Shown here one piece after another: positions 50,555-63,600 of a DNA stretch of 64,000 nt. How positions within the stretch are numbered: position 1 is the stretch's first letter; every line of letters starts with the position of its first letter. The position numbers were made by a program, and so were the translations under genes. Origin of the DNA: Hydractinia symbiolongicarpus (taxonomy: Eukaryota > Cnidaria > Hydrozoa > Anthoathecata > Hydractiniidae); contig NC_079877.1 in NCBI RefSeq assembly GCF_029227915.1, positions 19,433,851 to 19,497,850 on the forward strand, in the 5' to 3' direction. The notes beneath the pieces were generated by a model. The model did no database searches and was not told the DNA's origin. It saw nothing but the letters and a program-made list of their open reading frames with translations.

Positions 50555-53094
50555 ATATTACGGCTTTTAGAAGGCTATGCACGTAGTTGACGGTGCTATA
50601 AGGGTATGGCGCCAGGGAAAATGACTTTGGACGTTGTAGTCCTTTGAGACAGAGAGAACTAGACCAATGGTACCATGCGCAAACTCGTGGAAATACGTGA
50701 TTTTCGCGTAAGGCCTTTATTAGGCGCAAAAAGCCATATTACTGCTTTTAGAAGGCTATGCACGTAGTTGACGGTGATATAAGGCCATGACGCCAAGGAA
50801 ACCGACTTGGAACGTTGTAGTCCATTGAGACTGAAAGGTCTAGACCAGTCATACCATGAGCAGTCTCGTGGAACTAAGTGATTAACGTGTAAGGCCTTTA
50901 TTAGGCGGCAAGAGGCCATAGTACGGCTTTTAGAAGGCTATGCACGCAATTGCCGGTGATATAAGAGCATGGCGTCAAGGAAAACGACTTGGGACGTTGT
51001 AGTCCATTCAGACTGCAAGAACTACAGCCATGGCAACCTGTGCGGACACGTGGAAGCACGTAATTTAAGTGTAGGGTGTTTATTAGGCCGCAAAAAGCCA
51101 TATTACGCCTTTTAGAACGCTATGCACGTAGTTGACGGTGATATAAGGGCATGGCGCAAAGGCAAATGACTTAGCACGTTGTAGTCCTTTGACACTGAGA
51201 AACTAGCCCAATGGCACCATGCACAGACTCGTGGAAATACGTGATATTCGTGTAAGGCCTTTATTAGGCGGTAAAAAGCCATATTACTGCCTTTAGAAGG
51301 CTATGCACGTAGTTGACGGTGATATAAGGCCATGACGCCAAGGAAAACGACTTGGCACGTTGTAGTCCATTGAGACTGCAAGGACTAGAACAATGGCAAG
51401 CTGCGCGAACACATGGAACCACGTAATTCAAGTGTAAGGACTTTATTGAGCCGCAAAAGCCATATTACGGCTTTTAGAAGGCTTTGCACGTAGTTGAGGG
51501 TGATATAAGGGCATGCCGCCAAGGAAAATGACTTTGGACGATGTAGTCCTCTGAGACTGAGATAACTAGACCAATGGCACCATGCGCAGACTCGTGGAAA
51601 TACATGATTTCGTTTAAGGCCTTTATTAGGCGGCAAGAGGCCATATTACGGCTTTTAGAAGGCTATGCACGTAGTTGACGGTGATATAAGGGTATGGCGC
51701 CAGGGAAAATGACTTTGGACGTTGTAGTCCTTTGAGACAGAGAGAACTAGACCAATGGTACCATGCGCAAACTCGTGGAAATACGTGATTTTCGTGTAAG
51801 GCCTTAGTTAGGCTGCAAAATGCCATACTACGGCTTGTCGAAGGCTATGCACGCAATTGCCGGTGATATAAGAGCATGGCGGGAAGGAAAACGAATTGGC
51901 ACGTTGCAGTCCATTGAGAATGAAAGGACTAGACCAATGATACCATGCGCAGGCTTGTGGAACCACGTAATTTACGTGTAAGGCCTTTATTAGGCCGCAA
52001 AGCCATATTACCCCTTTTAGAGGGCTATGCACGTAGTTGACGGTGATATAAGGCCATGACGCCAAGGAAACCGACTTGGAACGTTGTAGTCCATTGAGAC
52101 TGAATGGTCTAGACCAATGATACCATGAGCAGGCTCGTGGAACTAAGTGATTAACGTGTAAGGCCTTTATTAGGCGGCAAGAGGCCATAGTACGGCTTTT
52201 AGAAGGCTATGCACGTAGTTGACGGTGATATAAGGGCATGGCGCCAAGGCAAATGACTTTGGACGATGTAGTCCTTTGAGACTGAGAGAACTAGACCAAT
52301 AGCAAGCTGCGCGGACATGTGGAACCACGTAATTCCAGTGTAAAGCCTTAATTAGGCCGCAAAAAGCCATAATACGGCTTCTAGAAAGCTTTGCACGTAG
52401 TTGATGGTGATATAAGGCCGTGACGCCAAGGAAACCGACTTGGAACGTTGTAGTCCAATGAGACTGCAAGGACTAGAACAATGGCAAGCTGCGCGAACAC
52501 ATGGAACCAGGTAATTCAAGTGTAAGGCCTTTATTAGGCCGCAAAAAGCCATATTACGGCTTGTCGAAGGCTATGCAAGCAGTTGCCGGTGATATAAGGG
52601 CATGGCGTCAAGAAAAACGACTTGGCACGTTTTTAGTCCATTGAGTCTGCAAGGACTAGACCAATGCCAAGCTGCGCGAACACATGGAACCACTTAATTC
52701 AAGGGTAAGGCCTTTATTAGGCTGCAAAAGTCATGTTACGGCTTTTAGAAGGCTATCCACGTAGTTAACGGTGATATAAAGGCATGGCTCCAACGAAAAC
52801 GACTTGGAACGTTGTAGTCCATTGTGACTGCAAGGACTAGAACAATGGCAAGCTGCGCGAACACATGGAACCAGGTAATTCAATTGTAAGGACTTTATTG
52901 AGCCGCAAAAGCCATATTACGGCTTTTAGAAGGCTTTGCACGTAGTTGAGGGTGATATAAAGGCATGCCGCCAAGGAAAATGACTTTGAACGATGTAGTC
53001 CTCTGAGACTGAGATAACTAAACCAATGGCAATATGCGCAGACTCGCGGAAATACATGATTTCGTGTAAGGCCTTTATTAGGCGGCAAGAGGCC
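50555..53094 (+). repeat. 14-monomer HOR, copy 2 with one-monomer slips
   Basis: Second copy. It lacks one monomer near 51,366 and regains one near 52,691-52,872, so the offset goes 2,540, 2,359, 2,540. This is the signature of unequal exchange or deletion in single-monomer steps. Its right part overlaps the 8-monomer HOR. Confidence 0.82.
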
Positions 53095-53657
53095 ATATTA
53101 CGGCTTTTAGAAGGCTATGCACGTAGTTGACGGTGATATAAGGGTATGGCGCCAGGGAAAATGACTTTGGACGTTGTAGTCCTTTGAGACAGAGAGAACT
53201 AGACCAATGGTACCATGCGCAAACTCGTGGAAATACGTGATTTTCGTGTAAGGCCTTAGTTAGGCTGCAAAATGCCATACTACGGCTTGTCAAAGGCTAT
53301 GCACGCAATTGCCGGTGATATAAGGACATGGCGCCAAGGAAAACAACTTGGCACGTTGCAGTCCATTGAGAATGAAAGGACCAGACCAATGATACATTGC
53401 GCAGGCCTCTGGCAGTACTTGATTTCGTGTAAGGCCTTTATTAGGCGGCAAGAGGCCATAGTACGGCTTTTAGAAGGCTATGCACATATTTGACGGTGAT
53501 AAAAAGCCATGCCGTGAAGGAAAACGAATTGGCACGTTGCAGTCCATTGAGAATGAAAGGACTAGACCAATGATACCATGCGCAGGCTTGTGGAACCACG
53601 TAATTTACGTGTAAGGCCTTTATTAGGCCGCAAAGCCATATTACCCCTTTTAGAGGG
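52207..53657 (+). repeat. 8-monomer HOR, 1,451 bp, copy 1
   Basis: Eight monomers repeated directly downstream. Comparing by eye I found a single difference, GCTCCAACGAAAACG near 52,788 against GCTCCAAGGAAAACG near 54,239. This is the most recent duplication in the window. Confidence 0.9.
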
Positions 53658-55108
53658 CTATGCACGTAGTTGACGGTGATATAAGGGCATGGCGCCAAGG
53701 CAAATGACTTTGGACGATGTAGTCCTTTGAGACTGAGAGAACTAGACCAATAGCAAGCTGCGCGGACATGTGGAACCACGTAATTCCAGTGTAAAGCCTT
53801 AATTAGGCCGCAAAAAGCCATAATACGGCTTCTAGAAAGCTTTGCACGTAGTTGATGGTGATATAAGGCCGTGACGCCAAGGAAACCGACTTGGAACGTT
53901 GTAGTCCAATGAGACTGCAAGGACTAGAACAATGGCAAGCTGCGCGAACACATGGAACCAGGTAATTCAAGTGTAAGGCCTTTATTAGGCCGCAAAAAGC
54001 CATATTACGGCTTGTCGAAGGCTATGCAAGCAGTTGCCGGTGATATAAGGGCATGGCGTCAAGAAAAACGACTTGGCACGTTTTTAGTCCATTGAGTCTG
54101 CAAGGACTAGACCAATGCCAAGCTGCGCGAACACATGGAACCACTTAATTCAAGGGTAAGGCCTTTATTAGGCTGCAAAAGTCATGTTACGGCTTTTAGA
54201 AGGCTATCCACGTAGTTAACGGTGATATAAAGGCATGGCTCCAAGGAAAACGACTTGGAACGTTGTAGTCCATTGTGACTGCAAGGACTAGAACAATGGC
54301 AAGCTGCGCGAACACATGGAACCAGGTAATTCAATTGTAAGGACTTTATTGAGCCGCAAAAGCCATATTACGGCTTTTAGAAGGCTTTGCACGTAGTTGA
54401 GGGTGATATAAAGGCATGCCGCCAAGGAAAATGACTTTGAACGATGTAGTCCTCTGAGACTGAGATAACTAAACCAATGGCAATATGCGCAGACTCGCGG
54501 AAATACATGATTTCGTGTAAGGCCTTTATTAGGCGGCAAGAGGCCATATTACGGCTTTTAGAAGGCTATGCACGTAGTTGACGGTGATATAAGGGTATGG
54601 CGCCAGGGAAAATGACTTTGGACGTTGTAGTCCTTTGAGACAGAGAGAACTAGACCAATGGTACCATGCGCAAACTCGTGGAAATACGTGATTTTCGTGT
54701 AAGGCCTTAGTTAGGCTGCAAAATGCCATACTACGGCTTGTCAAAGGCTATGCACGCAATTGCCGGTGATATAAGGACATGGCGCCAAGGAAAACAACTT
54801 GGCACGTTGCAGTCCATTGAGAATGAAAGGACCAGACCAATGATACATTGCGCAGGCCTCTGGCAGTACTTGATTTCGTGTAAGGCCTTTATTAGGCGGC
54901 AAGAGGCCATAGTACGGCTTTTAGAAGGCTATGCACATATTTGACGGTGATAAAAAGCCATGCCGTGAAGGAAAACGAATTGGCACGTTGCAGTCCATTG
55001 AGAATGAAAGGACTAGACCAATGATACCATGCGCAGGCTTGTGGAACCACGTAATTTACGTGTAAGGCCTTTATTAGGCCGCAAAGCCATATTACCCCTT
55101 TTAGAGGG
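53658..55108 (+). repeat. 8-monomer HOR, 1,451 bp, copy 2
   Basis: Second copy. It ends within the GCTATGCACGTAGTTGACGG landmark, where GATATAAGGCCATGACG follows instead of GATATAAGGGCATGGCG. Exchange therefore took place in one of the most conserved parts of the monomer. Confidence 0.9.
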
Positions 55109-57316
55109 CTATGCACGTAGTTGACGGTGATATAAGGCCATGACGCCAAGGAAACCGACTTGGAACGTTGTAGTCCATTGAGACTGAAAGGTCTAGACCA
55201 ATGATACCATGAGCAGGCTCGTGGAACTAAGTGATTAACGTGTAAGGCCTTTATTAGGCGGCAAGAGGCCATAGTACGGCTTTTAGAAGGCTATGCACGA
55301 AGTTGACGGTGATATAAGGACATGGCGCCTAGGCAAATGACTTTGGACGATGTAGTCCTTTGAGACTGAGAGAACTAGACCAATGATACAATGCGCAGGC
55401 CTCTGGAAGTACTTGATTTCGTGTAAGGCCTTTATTAGGCGGCAAGAGGCCATAGTACGGCTTTTAGAAGGCTATGCACATATTTGACGGTGATAAAAGG
55501 CCATGGCGGGAAGGAAAACGAATTGGCACGTTGCAGTCCATTGAGAATGAAAGGACTAGACCAATGATACCATGCGCAGGCTTGTGGAACCACGTAATTC
55601 ACGTGTAAGGCCTTTATCAGGCCGCAAAAGCCAAGTTACGGCTTTTAGAAGGGTATCCACGTAGTTAAGGGTGATATAAAGGCATGGCGCCATGGAAAAC
55701 GACTTGGGACGTTGTAGATCATTATGACTGCAAGGACTAAACCCATGGCAACCTGTGCAGACCCGTGCAACGACGTATGTTATGTGTAGGGTGTTTATTA
55801 GGCCTCAAAAAGCCATATTACTCCTTTTAGAACGCTATGCACGTAGTTGACGGTGATATAAGGGCATGGTGTAAATGCAAATGACTTAGCACGTTGTAGT
55901 CCTTTGAGACTGAGAAACTAGCCCAATGGCACCATGCGCAGACTCGTGGAAATACGTGATATTCGTGTAAGGCCTTTATTAGGCGGTAAAAAGCCATATT
56001 ACTGCCTTTAGAAGGCTATGCACGTAGTTGACGGTGATATAAGGCCATGACGCCAAGGAAAACGACTTGGCACGTTGTAGTCCATTCAGACTGCAAGGAC
56101 TACAGCCATGGCAACCTGTGTGGACACGTGGAACCTCGTAATTTAAGTGTAGGGCCTTTATTAGGCCGCAAAAAGCCATATTACGGCTTGTCGAAGGCTA
56201 TGCAAGCAGTTGCCGGTGATATAAGGGCATGGCGTCAAGAAAAACGACTTGGCACGTTTTTAGTCCATTGAGTCTGCAAGGACTAGACCAATGCCAAGCT
56301 GCGCGAACACATGGAACCACTTAATTCAAGTGTAAGGCCTTTATTAGGCTGCAAAAGTCATGTTACGGCTTTTAGAAGGGTATCCACGTAGTTAACGGTG
56401 ATATAAAGGCATGGCGCCAAGGAAAACGACTTGGAACGTTGTAGTCCATTGAGACTGCAAAGACTAGAACAATGGCATGCTGTGCGAACACATGGAACCT
56501 CGTAATTTAAGTGTAGGGCCTTATTAGGCCGCAAAAACACATATTACGACTTTTAGAAGGCTATGCACGTAGTTGATGGTGATATAAGGGCATGACGCCA
56601 AGGAAACCGACTTGGAACGTTGTAGTCCATTGAGACTGAAAGGTCTAGACCAGTGATACCATGAGCAGTCTCGTGGAACTAAGTGATTAACGTGTAAGGC
56701 CTTTATTAGGCGGCAAGAGGCCATAGTACGGCTTTTAGAAGGCTATGCACGCAATTGCCGGTGATATAAGAGCATGGCGTCAAGGAAAACGACTTGGGAC
56801 GTTGTAGTCCATTCAGACTGCAAGGACTAGAGCCATGGCAACCTGTGCGGACACGTGGAAGCACGTAATTTAAGTGTAGGGTGTTTATTAGGCCGCAAAA
56901 AGATATATTACTCCTTTTAGAACGCTGTGCACGTAGTTTACTGTGATATAAGGGCATGGTGCAAAGGAAAATGACTTAGCACGTTGTAGTCCTTTGAGAC
57001 TGAGAAACTAGCCCAATGGCACCATGCGCAGACTCGTGGAAATACGTGATATTCGTGTAAGGCCTTTATTAGGCGGCAAGAGGCCATATTACGGCTTTTA
57101 GAAGGCTATGCACGTAGTTGACGGTGATATAAGGGTATGGCGCCAAGGAAAATGACTTTGGACGTTGTAGTCCTTTGAGACAGAGAGAACTAGACCAATG
57201 GTACCATGCGCAGACTCGTGGAAATACGTGATTTTCGTGTAAGGCCTTAGTTAGGCTGCAAAATGCCATACTACGGCTGGTCGAAGGCTATGCACGCAAT
57301 TGCCGGTGATATAGGA
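54849..57316 (+). repeat. Long duplicated block, copy 2 (partner 44,885-47,352)
   Basis: Partner at +9,964 bp. It shares the one-base deletion near 56,515, so the deletion predates the duplication. Private changes include TTTATCAGGCC near 55,615, GTGTAAATGC near 55,868 and GATATAAGGGCATGACG near 56,581. Confidence 0.87.
55048..55062 (+). other. 15-bp palindrome within monomer (example)
   Basis: CACGTAATTTACGTG: arms CACGTAA and TTACGTG around one central T. In other variants it becomes CACGTAATTCACGTG with an imperfect centre. It follows directly on a second dyad, ACGTGGAACCACGT, so the region can form alternative cruciforms. Confidence 0.85.
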
Positions 57317-59069
57317 GCATGGCGTCAAGGAAAACGACTTGTGACGTCGTAATCCATTCAGACTGCAAGGACTAGAGCCATGGCAACCTGTGCGGACACG
57401 TGGAACCGCGTAATTTAAGTGTAGGGTCTTTATTAGGCCGCAAAAAGCCATATTACGCCTTTTAGAAGGCTATGAACGTAGTTGACGGTGATATAAGGGC
57501 ATGGCGCCAAGGCAAATGACTATGGATGTTGTACTCCTTTGAGACAGAGAGAACTAGAGCAATGGCATCATGCGCAGACTGGTGGAAATACGTGATTTCC
57601 GTGTAAGGCCTTAATTAGGCTGCAAAAGCCATATTACGGCTTGTCGAAGGCTATGCAAGCAGTTGCCGGTGATATAAGGGCATGGCGTCAAGAAAAACGA
57701 CTTGGCACGTTTTTAGTCCATTGAGACTGCAAGGACTAGACCAATGCCAAGCTGCGCGAACACGTGGAACTAAGTGATTAACGTGTAAGGCTTTTATTAG
57801 GCAGCAAGGGGCCATAGTACGGCTTTTAGAAGGCTATGTTCGTAGTTGACGTTGATATAAGGCAATGGCGCCATGGAAAACGACTTGGGACGTTGTAGAT
57901 CATTAAGACTGCAAGGACTAAACCCATGGCAACCTGTGCGGACCCGTGGAACCACGTATTTTAAGTGTAGGGCCTTAATTATGTCGTAAAAGACCATATT
58001 ACTGCTTTTAGAAGGCTATGCACGTAGTTGACGGTGAGAAAAGGCCATGGCGGCAAGGAAAACGACTTGGCACGTTGCGGTCCATTGAGAATGAAGGGAC
58101 TAGACCAATGATACCATGCGCAAGATCATGGAACCACGTAATTTACGTGTAAAGCCTTAATTAGGCCGCAAAAAGCCATAATACGGCGTTTAGAAAGCTT
58201 TGCACGTAGTTGATGGTGATACAAGGCCATGACGCCAAGGAAACCGACTTGGAACGTTGTAGTCCATTGAGACTGAAAGGTCTGGACCAATGATACCATG
58301 AACAGTCTCGTGGAACTAAGTGATTAACGTGTAAGGCCTTTATTAGGCGGCAAGAGGCCATAGTACGGCTTTTAGAAGGCTATGCTCGTAGTTGACGTTG
58401 ATACAAGGCAATGGCGCCATGGAAAACGACTTGGGACGTTGTAGATCATTATGATTGCAAGGACTAAACGCATGGCAACCTGTGCGGACCCGTGCAACGA
58501 CGTATTTTATGTGTAGGGCCTTAATTATGTCGTAAAAGACCATATTATGCACGTAGTTGACGGTGATATAAGGGTATGGCGCCAGGGAAAATAACTTTGG
58601 ACGTTGTAGTCCTTTGAGACTGAGAAACTAGCCCAATGGCACCATGCGCAGACTCGTGGAAATACGTGATATTCGTGTAAGGCCTTTGTTAGGCTGCAAA
58701 AGGCCATACTACGGCTTGTCGAACGCTATGCACGCAATTGCCAGTGATATAAGAGCATGGCGTCAAGGAAAACGCCTTGGGACGTTGTAGTCCATTCAGA
58801 CTGCAAGGACTAGAGCCATGGCAACCTGTGCAGACACGTGGAACCACGTAATTTAAGTGTAGGGTCTTTATTAGGCCGCAAAAAGCCATATTACGCCTTT
58901 TAGAAGGCTATGCACGTAGTTGACGGTGATATAAGGGCATGGCGCCAAGGCAAATGACTATGGATGTTGTACTCCTTTGAGACAGAGAGAACTAGAGCAA
59001 TGGCGTCATACGCAGACTCGTGGAAATACGTGATTTTCATGTAAGGCCTTAATTAAGCTGCAAAAGGCC
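57317..59069 (+). repeat. Mosaic monomers resembling 28-30 kb and 0.4-1.2 kb
   Basis: Variants here (GACTATGGATGTTGTACTCC near 57,518 and 58,957; GATCATTAAGACTGC near 57,899) are otherwise found around 27-30 kb and in the left third of the array. This is an island of older or left-type variants among right-type HORs. It contains one shortened monomer near 58,547. No gene. Confidence 0.75.
58547..58548 (+). other. 17-bp deletion in monomer
   Basis: GACCATATTATGCACGTAG replaces GACCATATTACTGCTTTTAGAAGGCTATGCACG; 17 bp including the right arm of the CTTTT stem are lost. A TAT/TA microhomology lies at the joint. I saw this junction only once, so it is private and probably young. Confidence 0.85.
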
Positions 59070-60160
59070 ATACTACGGCTTGTCGAAGGCTATGCCAGCA
59101 GTTGCCGGTGATATAAGGGCATGGCGTCAAGAAAAACGACTTGGCACGTTTTTAGTCCATTGATACTGCAAGGCCTAGACCAATGCCAAGCTGCGCGAAC
59201 ACGTGGAATTAAGTGATTAACGTGTAAGGCTTTTATTAGGCGGCAAGAGGCCATAGTACGGCTTTTAGAAGGCTATGTTCGTAGTTGACGTTGATATAAG
59301 GCAATGGCGCCATGGAAAACGACTTGGCACGTTGTAGTCCATTCAGACTCCAAGGACTACAGCCATGGCAACCTGTGTGGACACGTGGAACCTCGTAATT
59401 TAAGTGTAGGGCCTTTATTAGGCCGCAAAAAGCCATATTACGGCTTGTCGAAGGCTATGCAAGCAGTTGCCGGTGATATAAGGGCATGGCGTCAAGAAAA
59501 ACGACTTGGCACGTTTTTAGTCCATTGAGTCTGCAAGGACTAGACCAATGCTAAGCTGCGCGAACACATGGAACCACGTAATTCAAGTTTAAGGCCTTTA
59601 TTAGGCGGCAAAAGTCATGTTACGGCTTTTAGAAGGCTATCCACGTAGTTCACGGTGATATAAAGGCATGGCGCCAAGGAAAACGAATTGGAACGTTGTA
59701 GTCCATTGAGACTGCAAGGACTAGAACAATGGCAAGCTGCGCGAACACATGGAACCACGTAATTCAAGTGTAAGGACTTTATTGAGCCGCAAAAGCCATA
59801 TTACGGCTTTTAGAAGGCTTTGCACGTAGTTGAGGGTGATATAAGGGCATGCCGCCAAGGAAAATGACTTTGGACGATGTAGTCCTCTGAGACTGAGATA
59901 ACTAGACCAATGGCACCATGCGCAGACTCGTGGAAATACATGATTTCGTGTAAGGCCTTTATTAGGCGGCAAGAGGCCATATTACGGCTTTTAGAAGGCT
60001 ATGCACGTAGTTGACGGTGATATAAGGGTATAGCGCCAGGGAAAATGACTTTGGACGTTGTAGTCCTTTGAGACAGAGAGAACTAGACCAATGGTACCAT
60101 GCGCAAACTCGTGGAAATACGTGATTTTCGTGTAAGGCCTTAGTTAGGCTGCAAAATGCC
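59070..60160 (+). repeat. 6-monomer HOR, 1,091 bp, copy 1
   Basis: Its first half repeats at an offset of 1,091 bp. Shared marks are GGCTATGCCAGCAGTTGCC near 59,087 and 60,178, GATACTGCAAGGCCTAG near 59,162 and 60,253, and GACTCCAAGGACTACAGCC near 59,346 and 60,437. Confidence 0.85.
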
Positions 60161-60681
60161 ATACTACGGCTTGTCGAAGGCTATGCCAGCAGTTGCCGGT
60201 GATATAAGGGCATGGCGTCAAGAAAAACGACTTGGCACGTTTTTAGTCCATTGATACTGCAAGGCCTAGACCAATGCCAAGCTGCGCGAACACGTGGAAT
60301 TAAGTGATTAACGTGTAAGGCTTTTATTAGGCGGCAAGAGGCCATAGTACGGCTTTTAGAAGGCTATGTTCGTAGTTGACGTTGATATAAGGCAATGGCG
60401 CCATGGAAAACGAATTGGCACGTTGTAGTCCATTCAGACTCCAAGGACTACAGCCATGGCAACCTGTGTGGACACGTGGAACCTCGTAATTTAAGTGTAG
60501 GGCCTTTATTAGGCCGCAAAAAGCCATATTACGGCTTGTCGAAGGCTATGCAAGCAGTTGCCGGTGATATAAGGGCATGGCGTCAAGAAAAACGACTTGG
60601 CACGTTTTTAGTCCATTGAGTCTGCAAGGACTAGACCAATGCCAAGCTGCGCGAACACATGGAACCACTTAATTCAAGTGT
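60161..60681 (+). repeat. 6-monomer HOR, partial copy 2
   Basis: About three monomers of the second copy (private change GGAAAACGAATTGGC near 60,406). It then merges into the block shared with 46,130-49,687. Confidence 0.83.
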
Positions 60682-63600
60682 AAGACCTTTATTAGGCTGC
60701 AAAAGTCATGTTACGGCTTTTAGAAGGGTATCCACGTAGTTAACGGTGATATAAAGGCATGGCGCCAAGGAAAACGACTTGGAACGTTGTAGTCCATTGA
60801 GACTGCAAAGACTAGAACAATGGCATGCTGTGCGAACACATGGAACCTCGTAATTTAAGTGTAGGGCCTTTATTAGGCCGCAAAAACACATATTACGACT
60901 TTTAGAAGGCTATGCACGTAGTTGATGGTGATACAAGGCCATGACGCCAAGGAAACCGACTTGGAACGTTGTAGTCCATTGAGACTGAAAGGTCTAGACC
61001 AGTGATACCATGAGCAGTCTCGTGGAACTAAGTGATTAACGTGTAAGGCCTTTATTAGGCGGCAAGAGGCCATAGTACGGCTTTTAGAAGGCTATGCACG
61101 CAATTGCCGGTGATATAAGAGCATGGCGTCAAGGAAAACGACTTGGGACGTTGTAGTCCATTCAGACTGCAAGGACTAGAGCCATGGCAACCTGTGCGGA
61201 CACGTGGAAGCACGTAATTTAAGTGTAGGGTGTTTATTAGGCCGCAAAAAGATATATTACTCCTTTTAGAACGCTGTGCACGTAGTTTACGGTGATATAA
61301 TGGCATGGTGCAAAGGAAAATGACTTAGCACGTTGTAGTCCTTTGAGACTGAGAAACTAGCCTAATGGCACCATGCGCAGACTCGTGGAAATACGTGATA
61401 TTCGTGTAAGGCCTTTATTAGGCGGCAAGAGGCCATATTACGGCTTTTAGAAGGCTATGCACGTAGTTGACGTTGATATAAGGGTATGGCGCCAGGGAAA
61501 ATGACTTTGGACGTTGTAGTCCTTTGAGACAGAGAGAACTAGACCAATGGTACCATGCGCAGACTCGTGGAAATACGTGATTTTCGTGTAAGGCCTTAGT
61601 TAGGCTGCAAAATGCCATACTACGGCTGGTCGAAGGCTATGCACGCAATTGCCGGTGATATAAGAGAAACGACTTGGGACGTTGTAGTTCATTCAGACTG
61701 CAAGGACTAGACCAATGGCAAGTTGCGCGAACACGTGGAACAACGTAATTCACGTGTAAGGCCTTAATTATGTCGTAAAAGACCATATTACGGCCTTTAG
61801 AAGGCCATGCACGTAGAGGACGATGATAAAAGCCATGGCGCCAAGGAAAACGACTTGGCACGTTGCAGTCCATTGAGAATAAAAGGACCAGACCAATGAT
61901 ACAATGCGCAGGCCTCTGGAAGTACTTGATTTCGTGTAAGGCCTTTATTAGGCGGCAAGAGACCATAGTACGGCTTTTAGAAGGCTATGCACATATTTGA
62001 CGGTGATAAACGGCCATGGCGGGAAGGAAAACGAATTGGCACGTTGCAGTCCATTGAGAATGAAAGGACTAGACCAATGATACCATGCCCAAGCTTGTGG
62101 AACCACGTAATTCACGTGTAAGGCCTTTATTAGGCCGCAAAAGCCAAGTTACGGCTTTTGGAATGGTATCCACGTAGTTAAGGGTGATATAAAGGCATGG
62201 CGCCATGGAAAACGACTTGGGACGTTGTAGATCATTATGACTGCAAGGACTAAACCCATGGCAACCTGTGCAGACCCGTGCAACGACGTATGTTATGTGT
62301 AGGGCCTTAATTATTTCGTAAAAGACCATATTACTGCTTTTAGAAGGTTATGCACGTAGTTGACGGTGATATAAGGGTATGGCGCCAGGGAAAATGACTT
62401 TGGACGTTGTAGTCCTTTGAGACAGAGAGAACTAGACCAATGGTACCATGCGCAAACTCGTGGAAATACGTGATTTTCGCGTAAGGCCTTTATTAGGCGC
62501 AAAAAGCCATATTACTGCTTTTAGAAGGCTATGCACGTAGTTGACGGTGATATAAGGCCATGACGCCAAGGAAACCGACTTTGAACGTTGTAGTCCATTA
62601 AGACTGAAAGGTCTAGACCAGTCATACCATGAGCAGTCTCGTGGAACTAAGTGATTAACGTGTAAGGCCTTTATTAGGCGGCAAGAGGCCATAGTACGGC
62701 TTTTAGAAGGCTATGCACGCAATTGCCGGTGATATAAGAGCATGGCGTCAAGGAAAACGACTTGGGACGTTGTAGTCCATTCAGACTGCAAGAACTACAG
62801 CCATGGCAACCTGTGCGGACACGTGGAAGCACGTAATTTAAGTGTAGGGTGTTTATTAGGCCGCAAAAAGCCATATTACGCCTTTTAGAACGCTATGCAC
62901 GTAGTTGACGGTGATATAAGGGCATGGCGCAAAGGCAAATGACTTAGCACGTTGTAGTCCTTTGAGACTGAGAAACTAGCCCAATGGCACCATGCACAGA
63001 CTCGTGGAAATACGTGATATTCGTGTAAGGCCTTTATTAGGCGGTAAAAAGCCATATTACTGCCTTTAGAAGGCTATGCACGTAGTTGACGGTGATATAA
63101 GGCCATGACGCCAAGGAAAACGACTTGGCACGTTGTAGTCCATTCAGACTGCAAGGACTAGACCAATGCCAAGCTGCGCGAACACATGGAACCACTTAAT
63201 TCAAGTGTAAGGCCTTTATTAGGCTGCAAAAGTCATGTTACGGCTTTTAGAAGGCTATCCACGTAGGTAACGGTGATATAAAGGCATGGCGCCAAGGAAA
63301 ACGACTTGGAACGTTGTAGTCCATTGAGACTGCAAGGACTAGAACAATGGCAAGCTGCGCGAACACATGGAACCACGTAATTCAAGTGTAAGGACTTTAT
63401 TGAGCCGCAAAAGCCATATTACGGCTTTTAGAAGGCTTTGCACGTAGTTGAGGGTGATATAAGGGCATGCCGCCAAGGAAAATGACTTTGGACGATGTAG
63501 TCCTCTGAGACTGAGATAACTAGACCAATGGCACCATGCGCAGACTCGTGGAAATACATGATTTCGTTTAAGGCCTTTATTAGGCGGCAAGAGGCCATAT

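Noticed and set aside
1749-60619. Plus-strand open frames of 63-74 residues (for example 1,749, 8,303, 31,387, 36,623 and 56,047)
   Set aside because: They recur only with particular monomer variants, run across monomer borders and have no sign of codon-level constraint. The same explanation applies as for the minus strand.
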